NCBI GenBank assembly: GCA_030633185.1
Contig: DAOVTG010000054.1
Location: forward strand, 1 to 12,401
Direction: 5' to 3'
Length of the DNA stretch: 12,401 nucleotides
Origin: Deltaproteobacteria bacterium
GTDB lineage: Bacteria > Desulfobacterota > Anaeroferrophillalia > Anaeroferrophillales > Tharpellaceae
Shown here: positions 1 to 7,504 of the stretch, in pieces
How positions within the stretch are numbered: the first letter of the stretch is position 1
Layout of the letters: the number at the start of each line of letters is the position of its first letter
Made by a program: the position numbers and the translations under genes
The notes under the pieces: generated by a model
Database searches by the model: none
The model's input: only the letters and a program-made list of their open reading frames with translations
What the model was told of the DNA's origin: nothing

Positions 1-130
1 AAAAAGTCCGATCTACTGCGCTGTTGTGGTTTTTCAGGCACTCGACATACTACATGTATGGTCTCGCGCCTGAAAAACCACAACATCTTGTATATCGAAA
101 TTTTTACTTAGCCATCCCGTGACTTTTTAC
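1..130 (-). repeat. Large palindromic repeat, copy A, cut by window edge
   Basis: Read on the minus strand from 130 to 1, this matches 7505-7646 closely: a lead-in (GTAAAAAGTC), an outer arm beginning GATGGCTAAG, an inner stem-loop, then the start of the closing outer arm, which runs off the window at base 1. The inner arms are GTTGTGGTTTTTCAGG and CCTGAAAAACCACAAC around a centre containing ACATGTA. The inner stem differs from copy B but stays paired. No open reading frame of its own; probably a non-autonomous repeat family of the genome. Confidence 0.85.
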
Positions 131-178
131 GAGGGCATCATACTTATTGTAACTATTCAGGTTTCGTCCTGTCTCAGT

Positions 179-262
179 TGGGGTCATTTCTTGATGAAGG
201 CGTATTGATATATTCCTTTTTATAAAGGATAATCCAACAGCTTTTGTCAAGATGTGACCCCA
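179..262. mobile_element. MITE-like element with TGGGGTCA terminal inverted repeats
   Basis: An 84-base segment starts TGGGGTCA (179-186) and ends TGACCCCA (255-262). The similarity of the ends continues inward (TCTTGATGAAG against the complement TCTTGACAAAAG, after two unlike bases). A second short inverted repeat around TTCCTTT and AAAGGAT lies in the centre, so the whole could fold as a long hairpin. Size and structure fit a miniature inverted-repeat element or a REP-type element. No transposase is encoded here and no target duplication is clear, so the class is uncertain. Confidence 0.5.
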
Positions 263-321
263 TTTATGATGGGCACAAATCAATAGCACGTCACCTCTAT
301 TTATTCAAGCAGGGAGGCAAT

Positions 322-362
322 AAAAAAAGCCCCTGTAGCGAATTCCGCTACAGGGGCTTTTT
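322..362 (-). terminator. Intrinsic terminator for the CbcL-like gene
   Basis: A perfect 12-bp stem (GCCCCTGTAGCG at 329-340 with its complement at 346-357) and a five-base loop is flanked by seven A on the left and five T on the right. Read on the minus strand it ends in seven U, 33 bases after the stop codon of the 395-2272 gene. It could act in both directions. Confidence 0.92.
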
Positions 363-394
363 GTCAAAACTTTATTTGACAAAAACTTTAGAGA

Positions 395-2272
395 TTAACC
401 GAGGAAGCCCCAGACGATAAAGAAGAAGCAGAGGAGCCCGATCGAGACCCCGGTAATGCCGATTATCTGACCGACGGCTTCGGAGAAAACGCCGGGGTAC
501 TGGGTTTTATACTTATCGAGCAGGCCTTTCTCTTTGAGGCGCGCAAATTGAATCGGCCGTTCCTCTTCCATTTCATGACCACTGATAACCCCGGTGAAGA
601 TGACCTGATCCATGGGGAATTTTTCCGGCCGGATATGGGCATTGAAGTAGTGAACCGTGAAGATGAAGACTGAGGCCAGCAGGGACTCATCGGAGTGGAT
701 GATGATGGCTATGTTAAAAGCCCATCCCGGCATGAATTGGGCAAAAAATTCAGGCAGCCAGAGCATCAGGCCGGAGAAGCCGATAGCGAACATCCCCCAG
801 AAGACGGCCAAAAAGTCAAATTTTTCCCAATAGGTCCAGCGGTCAAACTTCGGAACTTCGCCTTTCCCGAAAAACCACCTGACCATACCCGCAATATCCT
901 GGCCATCCTTGACGTTGGGAAAGAGTGAGTCGGGGCCGAAAAGTTTCTGGATGAGATTTTCTCCGGTCGGTTTAATGAACAGAAAGTAGATGACCCAGAC
1001 AATCGTGATGATGAAGTAGGTAAAGGTGATAATCGCACACCAACGATGGATCAGACCGGCCGTCTGGGGGCCACCCATGAGTTGGGCCAGACCAATGGCC
1101 CAGGGGGCATCAACAAACTTTAAAGGCAGTCCGGTGAGGACCAACCCGAGAAAGCTGACCATCATCATAAAGTGAAGAATCTTTTCCATGAGGGTGAAGC
1201 GTCGATAGAAGACCTTGGGGTTATGGCTTTCATGGAAGATGCCCTGGCGGCGCAGTTTGTTTTTCTCAATGTAACTGCGGATCAGCCATAAGATGGTGTG
1301 CAGCCAGAAGATCGCAAAGGTGCCGCATAAGAGGCTGGTCATCGCGATAAAAGTCCAATAGAGAACTGGATAGTTCTCTTTGTCGTGATGGGTGGCATGG
1401 GGGGCATATTTGACGAAATTACTATTTGCCTGCTCATGACATTTGCCGCAAGAAACAATCAATCCTTTAGCTGAGAGAGAGGACTCGGGATCACTTTTCG
1501 GCAGCTGCTTATGGGCGGTATGACAGTCGGCACAACCGGCGACCGTACTCGCACCACCCAAGTGTTCAACCTTGCCGTGGTACTCATGGCGGTAGGACTC
1601 AAAAGAGTGGGTACTTAATTTATTACGCACCATCATCTCTTTATTGTTGTGGCACGGTTCACAGCTGGTGGTACTGAATTCATGGGCTAAAAGAGCGCGG
1701 GCTGACGCTTTATCATTGACTTTAAGCTCGATAATGTTGTGCAAGCCATGACAGTCGGCGCAGGAGGGTGAATCGGGGTTGCCCGCTACCAGGCCCTTGC
1801 CGTGGACGCTCTGCATATAGTCGGCATTGTCGTGACAGCCGCTGCACATCTGAACGGATTTACTTTTGTCATCCTTGAAGGAGATCAGATCATGGATGTT
1901 GGCGTGACAATCCGTGCAGCTGACATCGTTATCGACATGGACTGATTGAGCATATTCTCGGGCTTCGTCCCGATGGCAGAAACCGCAGTTAACGGGCTGC
2001 ATGGGAACTTCACAATCGGCATGTTTATCGAGATCCCAGATATCACGGTGACAACTGGTACAGGCATTAGCTCCATGGGCGGAGGCGGCAAAAGTACCTA
2101 AATCAATTTCATCATGACATTCGAGACATTGACCGACTGAAATACACTCTAAGCAGATTTCCTGGGTATCGTCCTGTTTGGCCGACGCTTTTTCACTGAT
2201 TCCAATCCCAATAATGAGCGAGACAATCAGTAGCAAGAGGGCTAAGTGGAAGGATCCTTTATACACTTTCAT
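395..2272 (-). CDS. cbcL: CbcL-like nine-heme cytochrome c / cytochrome b fusion, inner membrane
   Basis: 625 residues. A signal peptide or N-terminal anchor (residues 1-31, ending ASA) is followed by a periplasmic domain with nine CxxCH heme motifs between about residues 49 and 279. From about residue 300 there is a membrane domain with roughly six hydrophobic helices and histidines placed as in the di-heme cytochrome b of hydrogenases and formate dehydrogenases (for example in EKILHFMM, LIHRWCA, IIHSDES and VHYFNAHIRP). Nine c hemes fused to a b-type domain is the architecture of CbcL of Geobacter, a menaquinol oxidase used with low-potential extracellular acceptors; the same role here is inference. 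A CLECI motif at residues 40-44 resembles a heme site but lacks its histidine. The gene lies downstream of atpE, separated by 153 bases, with a strong terminator after it. The symbol rests on architecture, not on an alignment. Confidence 0.85.
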   Translation of the reverse strand: MKVYKGSFHLALLLLIVSLIIGIGISEKASAKQDDTQEICLECISVGQCLECHDEIDLGTFAASAHGANACTSCHRDIWDLDKHADCEVPMQPVNCGFCHRDEAREYAQSVHVDNDVSCTDCHANIHDLISFKDDKSKSVQMCSGCHDNADYMQSVHGKGLVAGNPDSPSCADCHGLHNIIELKVNDKASARALLAHEFSTTSCEPCHNNKEMMVRNKLSTHSFESYRHEYHGKVEHLGGASTVAGCADCHTAHKQLPKSDPESSLSAKGLIVSCGKCHEQANSNFVKYAPHATHHDKENYPVLYWTFIAMTSLLCGTFAIFWLHTILWLIRSYIEKNKLRRQGIFHESHNPKVFYRRFTLMEKILHFMMMVSFLGLVLTGLPLKFVDAPWAIGLAQLMGGPQTAGLIHRWCAIITFTYFIITIVWVIYFLFIKPTGENLIQKLFGPDSLFPNVKDGQDIAGMVRWFFGKGEVPKFDRWTYWEKFDFLAVFWGMFAIGFSGLMLWLPEFFAQFMPGWAFNIAIIIHSDESLLASVFIFTVHYFNAHIRPEKFPMDQVIFTGVISGHEMEEERPIQFARLKEKGLLDKYKTQYPGVFSEAVGQIIGITGVSIGLLCFFFIVWGFLG

Positions 2273-2342
2273 AGTTTCCCACGTTCCTTATATTGATATA
2301 TATAGCATTTTGGATATTGTATATATTGGTGTGGCAAATTAA

Positions 2343-2366
2343 GGCAGGCACCGGTTGGTACCTGCC
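2343..2366 (-). terminator. Possible terminator of the atp operon
   Basis: GGCAGG (2343-2348) pairs with CCTGCC (2361-2366), with an inner ACC/GGT pairing around a GGTT loop and one mismatch. On the minus strand, the direction of atpE, it is followed by TTAATTTG, which is only a weak T tract. It could end or attenuate the atp transcript before the CbcL-like gene. Confidence 0.4.
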
Positions 2367-2425
2367 GACTTAACTTGACTGAACTTTTCAGGGTCTGTTG
2401 AAGAAACAGACAAAGAGAACTTAAA

Positions 2426-2752
2426 CTAAATCTTGAGAACCAGCATCAGAGCGATAACCAGGGCGTAGATGACCAAAGATTCGATCATGGCCAGACCAAT
2501 AATCATCGGAGTGGTAATTTTGCTGGCGGCGCTGGGGTTACGACCAATGCTGTCAAGGGCAGATTTAATGCCCATGGCCTGACTGATAGCTCCACCGAAA
2601 GCGGCGATGGCGATCGCGCCGGCGGCGGCATAAGCGATACCGGTGCTATCAAAATTAGGGGCTGCTACGGCTTCGGCTGCATCACTAGCCAGAGCGGCGC
2701 CAGCTACACACAGGGTTGCGATCGCGGTAACGATCTGGAGTACTCTTTTCAT
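2426..2752 (-). CDS. atpE: ATP synthase Fo subunit c
   Basis: 108 residues forming the membrane rotor ring of F-type ATP synthase. An N-terminal extension of about 30 residues looks like a signal peptide (hydrophobic, ending ALAS or AVAAP). The two-helix hairpin follows: helix 1 about residues 38-62, the polar loop with R71-N72-P73, helix 2 about residues 82-107. The ion-binding carboxylate is E91 in MIESLVIYAL. Q58 lies exactly 33 residues before it, and S92 and Y96 follow it, as in sodium-binding c subunits such as that of Ilyobacter tartaricus (Q32, E65, S66, Y70). However, the position of its T67 is Leu93 here, so proton use remains possible. A very strong ribosome binding site (AAGGAGGTGA, complement of 2757-2766) fits the high copy number of this subunit. 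It is last in the atpZ-I-B-E series; the F1 genes are not in the window. Confidence 0.95.
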   Translation of the reverse strand: MKRVLQIVTAIATLCVAGAALASDAAEAVAAPNFDSTGIAYAAAGAIAIAAFGGAISQAMGIKSALDSIGRNPSAASKITTPMIIGLAMIESLVIYALVIALMLVLKI

Positions 2753-2829
2753 GTTGTCACCTCCTTCTTTGTATCAGGGTTGTATGTTATATCCTTAGTA
2801 CCATCTTTGATACCAGGAATTGATGGTTT

Positions 2830-3537
2830 TTAATGGTCGTGTGATATCGCTCCCTGAAAATAGGCCAGCGAGAGCAGGGTGAAAACAAAGGTCTGGACGA
2901 TAGCTACGAACAAGCCCAGGAAAGCGATCGGTATCGGTACAATAATGGGAGCCAGCATGACAAAAATTGCGGCCACCAAGTGGTCTCCCATAATATTACC
3001 AAAAAGACGCAGGGAAAGCGACATGGGTCTTGCCAGATGACCTATAAGCTCAATCGGAATCATCAGAGGTGCGAGCCAGAGAAAGGGGCCTGTAAACTGT
3101 CTCAGATATTTGACGCCATGCTCTTTCCAGCCAAAATAGTGGGTCATGCAAAAGACGGTCAGGGCACAGCCAGCAGTAGTATTAATGTTGGCGGTGGGTG
3201 GATTGAATCCGGGGATCAGACCGGAGAGGTTAGAAAATAGGATAAAGAATACTCCACCTCCGATAACAAAAAGGAAATTTCTAGCAACATGGCTGCCCAG
3301 GCTGTCGGAAATCAGTTTGAGGATTGATTCGACCATGGTTTCAAGCACGTTCTGGAGCGAGAATTTACCATCCGGAATGATCAGTTCTTCAGGATTGCTG
3401 TTGCGGATCTTTCTGGTGCCAAGTAAAACCATGACAACGATGATCAGGGCTATAAGAATGGCATTGGCGACATGTTCGGGCAGGGTGCTGAGGCCGGGGA
3501 TTAGAGCTACCCAAGTGATTACCGGATCGTGATGCAT
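2830..3537 (-). CDS. atpB: ATP synthase Fo subunit a
   Basis: 235 residues, the membrane stator subunit that forms the ion half-channels against the c ring. It begins MHHDPVITW and has the usual hydrophobic helices. The essential arginine is R177 in SLSLRLFGNIMGDH, the signature of the family, and the C-terminal helix with a conserved Gln (IVQTFVFTLLSLAYFQGA) is complete. Length is normal for a bacterial a subunit. It lies 64 bases after atpI and 77 bases before atpE in the same direction, surely one operon. Genes for b, delta and the F1 head are absent, as in other Desulfobacterota where Fo a/c and F1 genes form separate operons. Confidence 0.97.
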   Translation of the reverse strand: MHHDPVITWVALIPGLSTLPEHVANAILIALIIVVMVLLGTRKIRNSNPEELIIPDGKFSLQNVLETMVESILKLISDSLGSHVARNFLFVIGGGVFFILFSNLSGLIPGFNPPTANINTTAGCALTVFCMTHYFGWKEHGVKYLRQFTGPFLWLAPLMIPIELIGHLARPMSLSLRLFGNIMGDHLVAAIFVMLAPIIVPIPIAFLGLFVAIVQTFVFTLLSLAYFQGAISHDH

Positions 3538-3601
3538 GATCTTTCCTTACTTTCTTAACATTAAAATGTGATTATTGAAATATTTTTGATAACGACGCAG
3601 G

Positions 3602-4024
3602 TTAAGCCTTTCCTAAGTTCTCATTTTCGGTTTCGTCCTGAGGCTTACTTAAAAGCAGTGATGCCATAATTTCAAAGGCGATGCTGCCGAAGAGGGCGGA
3701 AAAGCCGATGAGAAAACCGAAAGGTTGACAAAGCTCGGTCAGGATTACGATGATTGTTGTAATCGTCAGTCCAAAGGTGAGGAGCAACAGTTTAAGGCCC
3801 AGCCTGCCAGCCTCTTTGGGCTCAATCCCCTCTTCTCCGCCTCCCGAGAAAGCCTTGCTGATAAAAATACTGAGAAACAGGAAATAGATAAATGCCAGCA
3901 ACCCACCGATGGCTACTCCGCTAACCCCTATCAGTTCAATATCTAGCAAGAGGGCGGATAGGGAGAGGACTCCGGTTACTACGAGGATGCACGTATTGAT
4001 TCGCAGCAGTCGTTTGTCTTTCAT
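3602..4024 (-). CDS. atpI: ATP synthase I chain (AtpI family membrane protein)
   Basis: 140 residues with four hydrophobic segments (about residues 9-27, 32-54, 74-96 and 102-124) and a charged, Gly-rich loop (GGGEEGIEPKEAGR) between the second and third. There is little sequence signature, so the assignment rests on topology, size and position between atpZ and atpB. The AtpI family helps assemble or stabilise the c ring; it is not a structural subunit of the finished enzyme. The start codon lies 12 bases after the atpZ stop and directly abuts a GAGGAG motif, too close for an ideal ribosome binding site. No start lies further upstream in frame after that stop, so translation is probably coupled to atpZ. 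Confidence 0.8.
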   Translation of the reverse strand: MKDKRLLRINTCILVVTGVLSLSALLLDIELIGVSGVAIGGLLAFIYFLFLSIFISKAFSGGGEEGIEPKEAGRLGLKLLLLTFGLTITTIIVILTELCQPFGFLIGFSALFGSIAFEIMASLLLSKPQDETENENLGKA

Positions 4025-4036
4025 CTCCTCAGTTGC

Positions 4037-4294
4037 CTATTTATCTGCGGCATCCTCTTCTTCCTGCTCTCGCTCAAGACTTTTCAAGGTCATATAGATG
4101 CGTTTGAAACCGGCTGCAACCCCGCAAAGCATGAGAAAGATGGTTAACCATGGCGAAGTCCCCAGCCAGCGATCCAGATAGTATCCGGCGAATACCCCGA
4201 TGGCTATCGAAAATCCCAACTCAAGTCCGACGGTGCTGTAGCGGCTGACCTGGTTAAAGACTTTTTTGAATTTGGGTTCAGGCTTCTCCGGCAC
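4037..4294 (-). CDS. atpZ: AtpZ-like small membrane protein of the ATP synthase operon
   Basis: 85 residues, starting at a GTG. A basic N-terminal stretch precedes two transmembrane helices (about residues 22-40 and 48-66) joined by a short loop with YYLDRWLGTSPW, the typical AtpZ/AtpQ signature, and the tail is acidic (LEREQEEEDAADK). Members of this family sit first in atp operons and have been linked to ion handling or assembly of Fo; the exact role is unsettled. It follows hemL by 129 bases and precedes atpI by 12. Only a weak ribosome binding site (GAGTGAG) precedes the GTG, so the exact start is less sure than the gene. Confidence 0.88.
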   Translation of the reverse strand: MPEKPEPKFKKVFNQVSRYSTVGLELGFSIAIGVFAGYYLDRWLGTSPWLTIFLMLCGVAAGFKRIYMTLKSLEREQEEEDAADK

Positions 4295-4423
4295 CCGGAT
4301 TACTCACTCTCTTTTGTAGTTGTCGATTGACTATGGAAGCCAACGACGCTATTTTCATGTTAAAGAACTCTTATTTGCCAAAGGCTGGGCTCCATTAGCA
4401 TAGCCTTTAAAGTGAAGTCAAGT

Positions 4424-5707
4424 TCAAATCTCGGCCAAGCTTGCTTTGACTGCTTCAAGGGTTAGATCTAGGTCATCCTGGCTATGGGCGGCGGAGACAA
4501 AACCTGCTTCAAATTGTGAAGGAGCCAGATAGATTCGACGTTTCAACATGCCCGCAAAGAATTTTGCGAAACGTTCACAGTCAGAGGTTTTGGCGGCTTC
4601 ATAATTATAGACCGACGCAGCCGTAAAATAGGTACAGAGCATTGACCCAACCCGGGTGCAGTAGTGAGGGATGTCATGTTCAGTCAGGAGGGTGTTAATG
4701 CCATCACCCAGATAAGCTGAGCTTCTTTCCAGTTCGGGATAGGGGTTCTCTTTTTTTAAGGTTCTCAGGGTCTCGAGTCCGGCGGCCATTGCCAGCGGGT
4801 TGCCGGAGAGGGTTCCGGCCTGGTAGACTGCCCCTAAAGGGGCCAAATGTTCCATGATTTCACGACGACCGCCAAAAGCCCCTACCGGGAGTCCTCCGCC
4901 GATAATCTTTCCCAAACAGGTAAGATCCGGACTTATGTTGTAAAGGGTCTGGGCACCGCCGTATGCGACCCGAAAACCGGTCATGACTTCATCAAAAATG
5001 AGAACAATACCGGCTTTTGTGCAGCGTTCTCGTAAACCTTTAAGAAAACCGGGTTGCGGGGGGATGGTACCCATATTGCCGGCGACCGGTTCGACAATAA
5101 TTGCGGCGATTTCCGAACCGCAGCTGTTTATCAGCTCGTCGACCGTTGAGAGATTATTATAGACGGCCGACAGAGTGTTACAGGTGGATTCGGCGGGAAC
5201 GCCGGCGCTGTCGGGAACTCCAAGGGTGGTGGCTCCGGAACCGGCTTCGATGAGAAGTGCATCAACATGGCCGTGGTAACCGCCGGCGAATTTTACTATT
5301 TTCTTGCGGCCGGTATAGCCTCGGGCCAGGCGGATGGCACTCATAGTGGCCTCGGTACCTGAATTGACCATTCGTACCATCTCCAGACTTGGCAGGGCAT
5401 CACAGAGTTCTTCGGCCATCTCGATTTCAAGGATGGTCGGAGCCCCGAAACTGGCTCCTCGGGCAACTCTTTCGCGAACTGCGTAGACGATTGACGGATG
5501 GGCGTGGCCGAGAATCATCGGCCCCCAGGAGCCGACGTAATCGATGTATTCGTTGCCGTCGACGTCGTAGATCTTGCTGCCCCGGCCGCGAATAATAAAA
5601 GGCGGATCGAGATTAACTGAACCGTAGGCGCGAACCGGACTGTTGACGCCTCCGGGGATTACCTTGCGGGCCCGAGCGAAGAGTTTCTGGGAGGTTGTTT
5701 GGGTCAT
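4424..5707 (-). CDS. hemL: Glutamate-1-semialdehyde 2,1-aminomutase
   Basis: 427 residues. This PLP enzyme converts glutamate-1-semialdehyde to 5-aminolevulinate in the C5 pathway of tetrapyrrole synthesis, in the cytoplasm. The PLP lysine is K267 in LGKIIGGGLPVGAFGG, close to Lys265 of the E. coli enzyme. Other family blocks are GGVNSPVRAY near the N-terminus, VNSGTEATMSAIRLARG for phosphate binding, FAGGYHGHVD, and LIFDEVMTGFR, whose Asp contacts the cofactor. The start is placed at the ATG at 5705-5707 because AAGGAG lies six bases upstream. A longer frame reaches an ATG at 5773, but this falls upstream of the predicted -10 box and adds 22 residues foreign to the family. The stop is UGA, which matters for the selenocysteine argument. 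It precedes the atp genes and fits the heme demand of the neighbouring cytochromes. Confidence 0.97.
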   Translation of the reverse strand: MTQTTSQKLFARARKVIPGGVNSPVRAYGSVNLDPPFIIRGRGSKIYDVDGNEYIDYVGSWGPMILGHAHPSIVYAVRERVARGASFGAPTILEIEMAEELCDALPSLEMVRMVNSGTEATMSAIRLARGYTGRKKIVKFAGGYHGHVDALLIEAGSGATTLGVPDSAGVPAESTCNTLSAVYNNLSTVDELINSCGSEIAAIIVEPVAGNMGTIPPQPGFLKGLRERCTKAGIVLIFDEVMTGFRVAYGGAQTLYNISPDLTCLGKIIGGGLPVGAFGGRREIMEHLAPLGAVYQAGTLSGNPLAMAAGLETLRTLKKENPYPELERSSAYLGDGINTLLTEHDIPHYCTRVGSMLCTYFTAASVYNYEAAKTSDCERFAKFFAGMLKRRIYLAPSQFEAGFVSAAHSQDDLDLTLEAVKASLAEI

Positions 5708-5762
5708 ATTTGGCTCCTTAAATACCAGTAGAAGGGGTAATTGATTTTGTTGGTGCTGACTG

Positions 5763-5791
5763 CTTTTAAACAACTAATGGAGTTTTGTCAA
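5763..5791 (-). promoter_or_regulatory. Sigma-70-type promoter for hemL (and perhaps atp genes)
   Basis: On the minus strand TTGACA (5786-5791) and TAAAAG (5763-5768) are separated by 17 bases. The -35 box is a perfect match and the -10 box matches four of six. It lies about 56 bases before the chosen hemL ATG. It diverges from the promoter at 5897. Confidence 0.6.
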
Positions 5792-5896
5792 ATGTGAGGT
5801 AACTATTCTCGGCCAGGAGATTGTCGATGATTTTCAGCGTAGGCATGATTTGCTTCATAACATGTTGAAATAAAAGAGTTTATGCGCAATTGGTGC

Positions 5897-5925
5897 TTGA
5901 CATGAAGCTTTTGGGGTTGTATGGT
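5897..5925 (+). promoter_or_regulatory. Sigma-70-type promoter for the tetraheme selenocytochrome gene
   Basis: TTGACA (5897-5902), a 17-base spacer and TATGGT (5920-5925). The upstream ATG at 5921 falls inside the -10 box and so cannot be the start on this transcript, which supports the GTG at 6017. Confidence 0.65.
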
Positions 5926-6002
5926 GTTTCCAAATAACACAGAAGGTGAAAAAAAAGGCAAGCAAAATGTATATGCTGTTTTGACTTACTGCTTTAGAGC
6001 GG

Positions 6003-6010
6003 GGGGAGAG
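6003..6010 (+). promoter_or_regulatory. Ribosome binding site that decides the start at 6017
   Basis: GGGGAGAG ends six bases before the GTG at 6017-6019. This start gives a clean signal peptide (MGKN, then a hydrophobic stretch, then STAFSA). The ATG at 5921 lacks a comparable site. Confidence 0.65.
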
Positions 6011-6016
6011 TACTTA

Positions 6017-7462
6017 GTGGGGAAAAATATCATTAGTTTAATTATTATGGTGTGCGTTTTTTGGGGATGGGGGAGCACCGCTTTTTCTGCGGTTTCTGGA
6101 AAAGGTTTTTCGATTGTCTATTCATCGGATGAAAGGGGGGCTGTAACCCCTTGTGGTTGACATAAAAATCCGCGTGGCGGTCTGGCCAAGCGTGCAACTT
6201 TTCTCGCTGAATTAAGTAAGGAAGCTACCCCTTATCTGGTTCTCAATGGTGGAAATCTCCTGTTTCGGCGGGAGGCCTTGAAGCCTGAGAAGGTTCTCGC
6301 CGGTAAATTACTGGCTGATTTAATCATCCAGTCCTACAATAAGATGGGTTGTGATGCGCTGAATGTCGGGGCTTATGATCTCTCTCTTGGAGTAGACTAT
6401 CTGCGTAAAAAAGAGAAATCGGCCAAGTTTACTTTTCTCTCCGGTAATATTCTCGATAAACATGACAGGAATATTTTTACACCATCGGTTATCAAAATCG
6501 TGAATGGGGTTAAGGTCGGTATCTTTGGGCTTTGCGATGACAAACTCAAATTGGCGAAAATTCCCGGTGGTAACAAGTTCAAGGTTGTAAATCCCTTGGC
6601 CAAAGCCGAGGAGATTTCGGCCCGTCTTAAAAAAGAGGGGGCCGATTATATTGTTCTGCTGACCAATCTGAATATTCGTTATTGTCGGCGTATCGGCCAA
6701 CGCGGGATGCCGATTGATTTGATTGTCGGCAGCAGCAAGAAGAATCGAATATCTCTGCCGATTCTGGTACAGGAGACCTATATTGCTCATGTTGAACGAG
6801 GCGGCAAAAGTGTCGGGCGTCTCGATGTCAGTTTTCTCGGTCCGGCCGGAGTCGAGGCCTTACCGGCGGCGCTCCGTTACAAAGGAAAAACGGTTGGTGA
6901 AAATCTTTTTCTTTTGAATCATTTTTTCCCTCTTAAAATTGCCATGGCCGACCATCCCGAGATTGGTTCTATGGTCAAGAAGGTTGAGACTAAGTTGAGT
7001 CGCCTGCAACAAGTCAAAGCGACTAAATCAATGACTATTGCTGGTAGCAGGCCGGCAATCAGGCCTGGAGATAGTTATGTTTTTGCCAAAACCTGTGCTA
7101 AATGTCATCCCGAGCGTTATCAGCGTTGGTTGAAGACTTCCCATGCTCGGGCTTATCAGTCTCTGGTCAAACAGGAGAAGCATTTCGACGAAGAGTGTAT
7201 TGCTTGTCATGTTTTAGGTTTTGAGCAACCGGGGGGCTTTACAGATATTCGCCAGGTTGGTAATTATGCCAACGTTCAGTGTGAAACTTGTCATGGCCCC
7301 GGCCGTCTGCATGTTGCGGCAAAAGGGGAGGAGAAGATGATCAAGGTTCTAGCTGGAGGCGAAATGTGCCTGGTCTGCCATATCGATGAGAGAAGTCCGG
7401 AATTTGATCTGGAGACCTATTTTCACAAAGTCTGTGGTCCTGCCGCCGGAAAGAAGAAGTAG
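6017..7462 (+). CDS. Periplasmic tetraheme cytochrome with 5'-nucleotidase-like domain; selenoprotein with UGA at codon 48
   Basis: 481 residues if the in-frame UGA at 6158-6160 is read as selenocysteine. A signal peptide spans residues 1-25. Residues 27 to about 330 resemble the metallophosphoesterase fold of 5'-nucleotidases (IVYSSDERG, YLVLNGGNLLF, ALNVGAYDLSLG, VKVGIFGL, IDLIVGSS), but the usual metal ligands of the HTNDxHG, AGD and GNHE motifs are mostly missing, so phosphatase activity is doubtful. Four CxxCH motifs follow at C360, C394, C422 and C451, with spacing like the cytochrome c554 group. The motif around the UGA reads PCG-U-HKNPRGGLAKRA; I recall related proteins with Cys at this place (PCGC followed by GGLARR). 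The frame is the same on both sides, so this is not a frameshift. A hairpin at 6171-6192 fits a bacterial SECIS. Function: probable periplasmic electron carrier; the role of the Sec domain is unknown. It has its own promoter. If UGA were a stop, only a useless 47-residue stub would result. Confidence 0.88.
6158..6192 (+). promoter_or_regulatory. Selenocysteine UGA and candidate bacterial SECIS hairpin (cytochrome)
   Basis: UGA at 6158-6160 is followed after 18 bases by the loop GGTCTG (6179-6184). It closes on the stem TGGC/GCCA, then one G-A mismatch, then CGC/GCG (6171-6192). A G in the first two loop positions and this distance fit the bacterial SECIS model, and GGUCU also occurs in the loop of the E. 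coli fdhF SECIS that SelB binds. Seen: sequence and pairing. Inferred: function. Confidence 0.75.
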
Positions 7463-7504
7463 CTTATATGGTACGTTTGCACCCGAAGGTAGCTCCTGTG
7501 GGCT

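Noticed and set aside
104..289. 61-codon frame on the minus strand in front of the left repeat
   Set aside because: It is made largely of MITE and palindromic-repeat sequence, ends in the same repeat-borne MAK-stop, and resembles no protein I know.
4380..4408. Hairpin AAAGGCT/AGCCTTT after hemL as a terminator
   Set aside because: The loop is 15 bases, there is no T tract on the minus strand, and the atp genes continue downstream.
5921..6160. Separate 79-residue protein ending at the UGA
   Set aside because: Its ATG lies inside the -10 box, and the frame continues past the UGA with matching domain sequence; it is the front part of the selenocytochrome.
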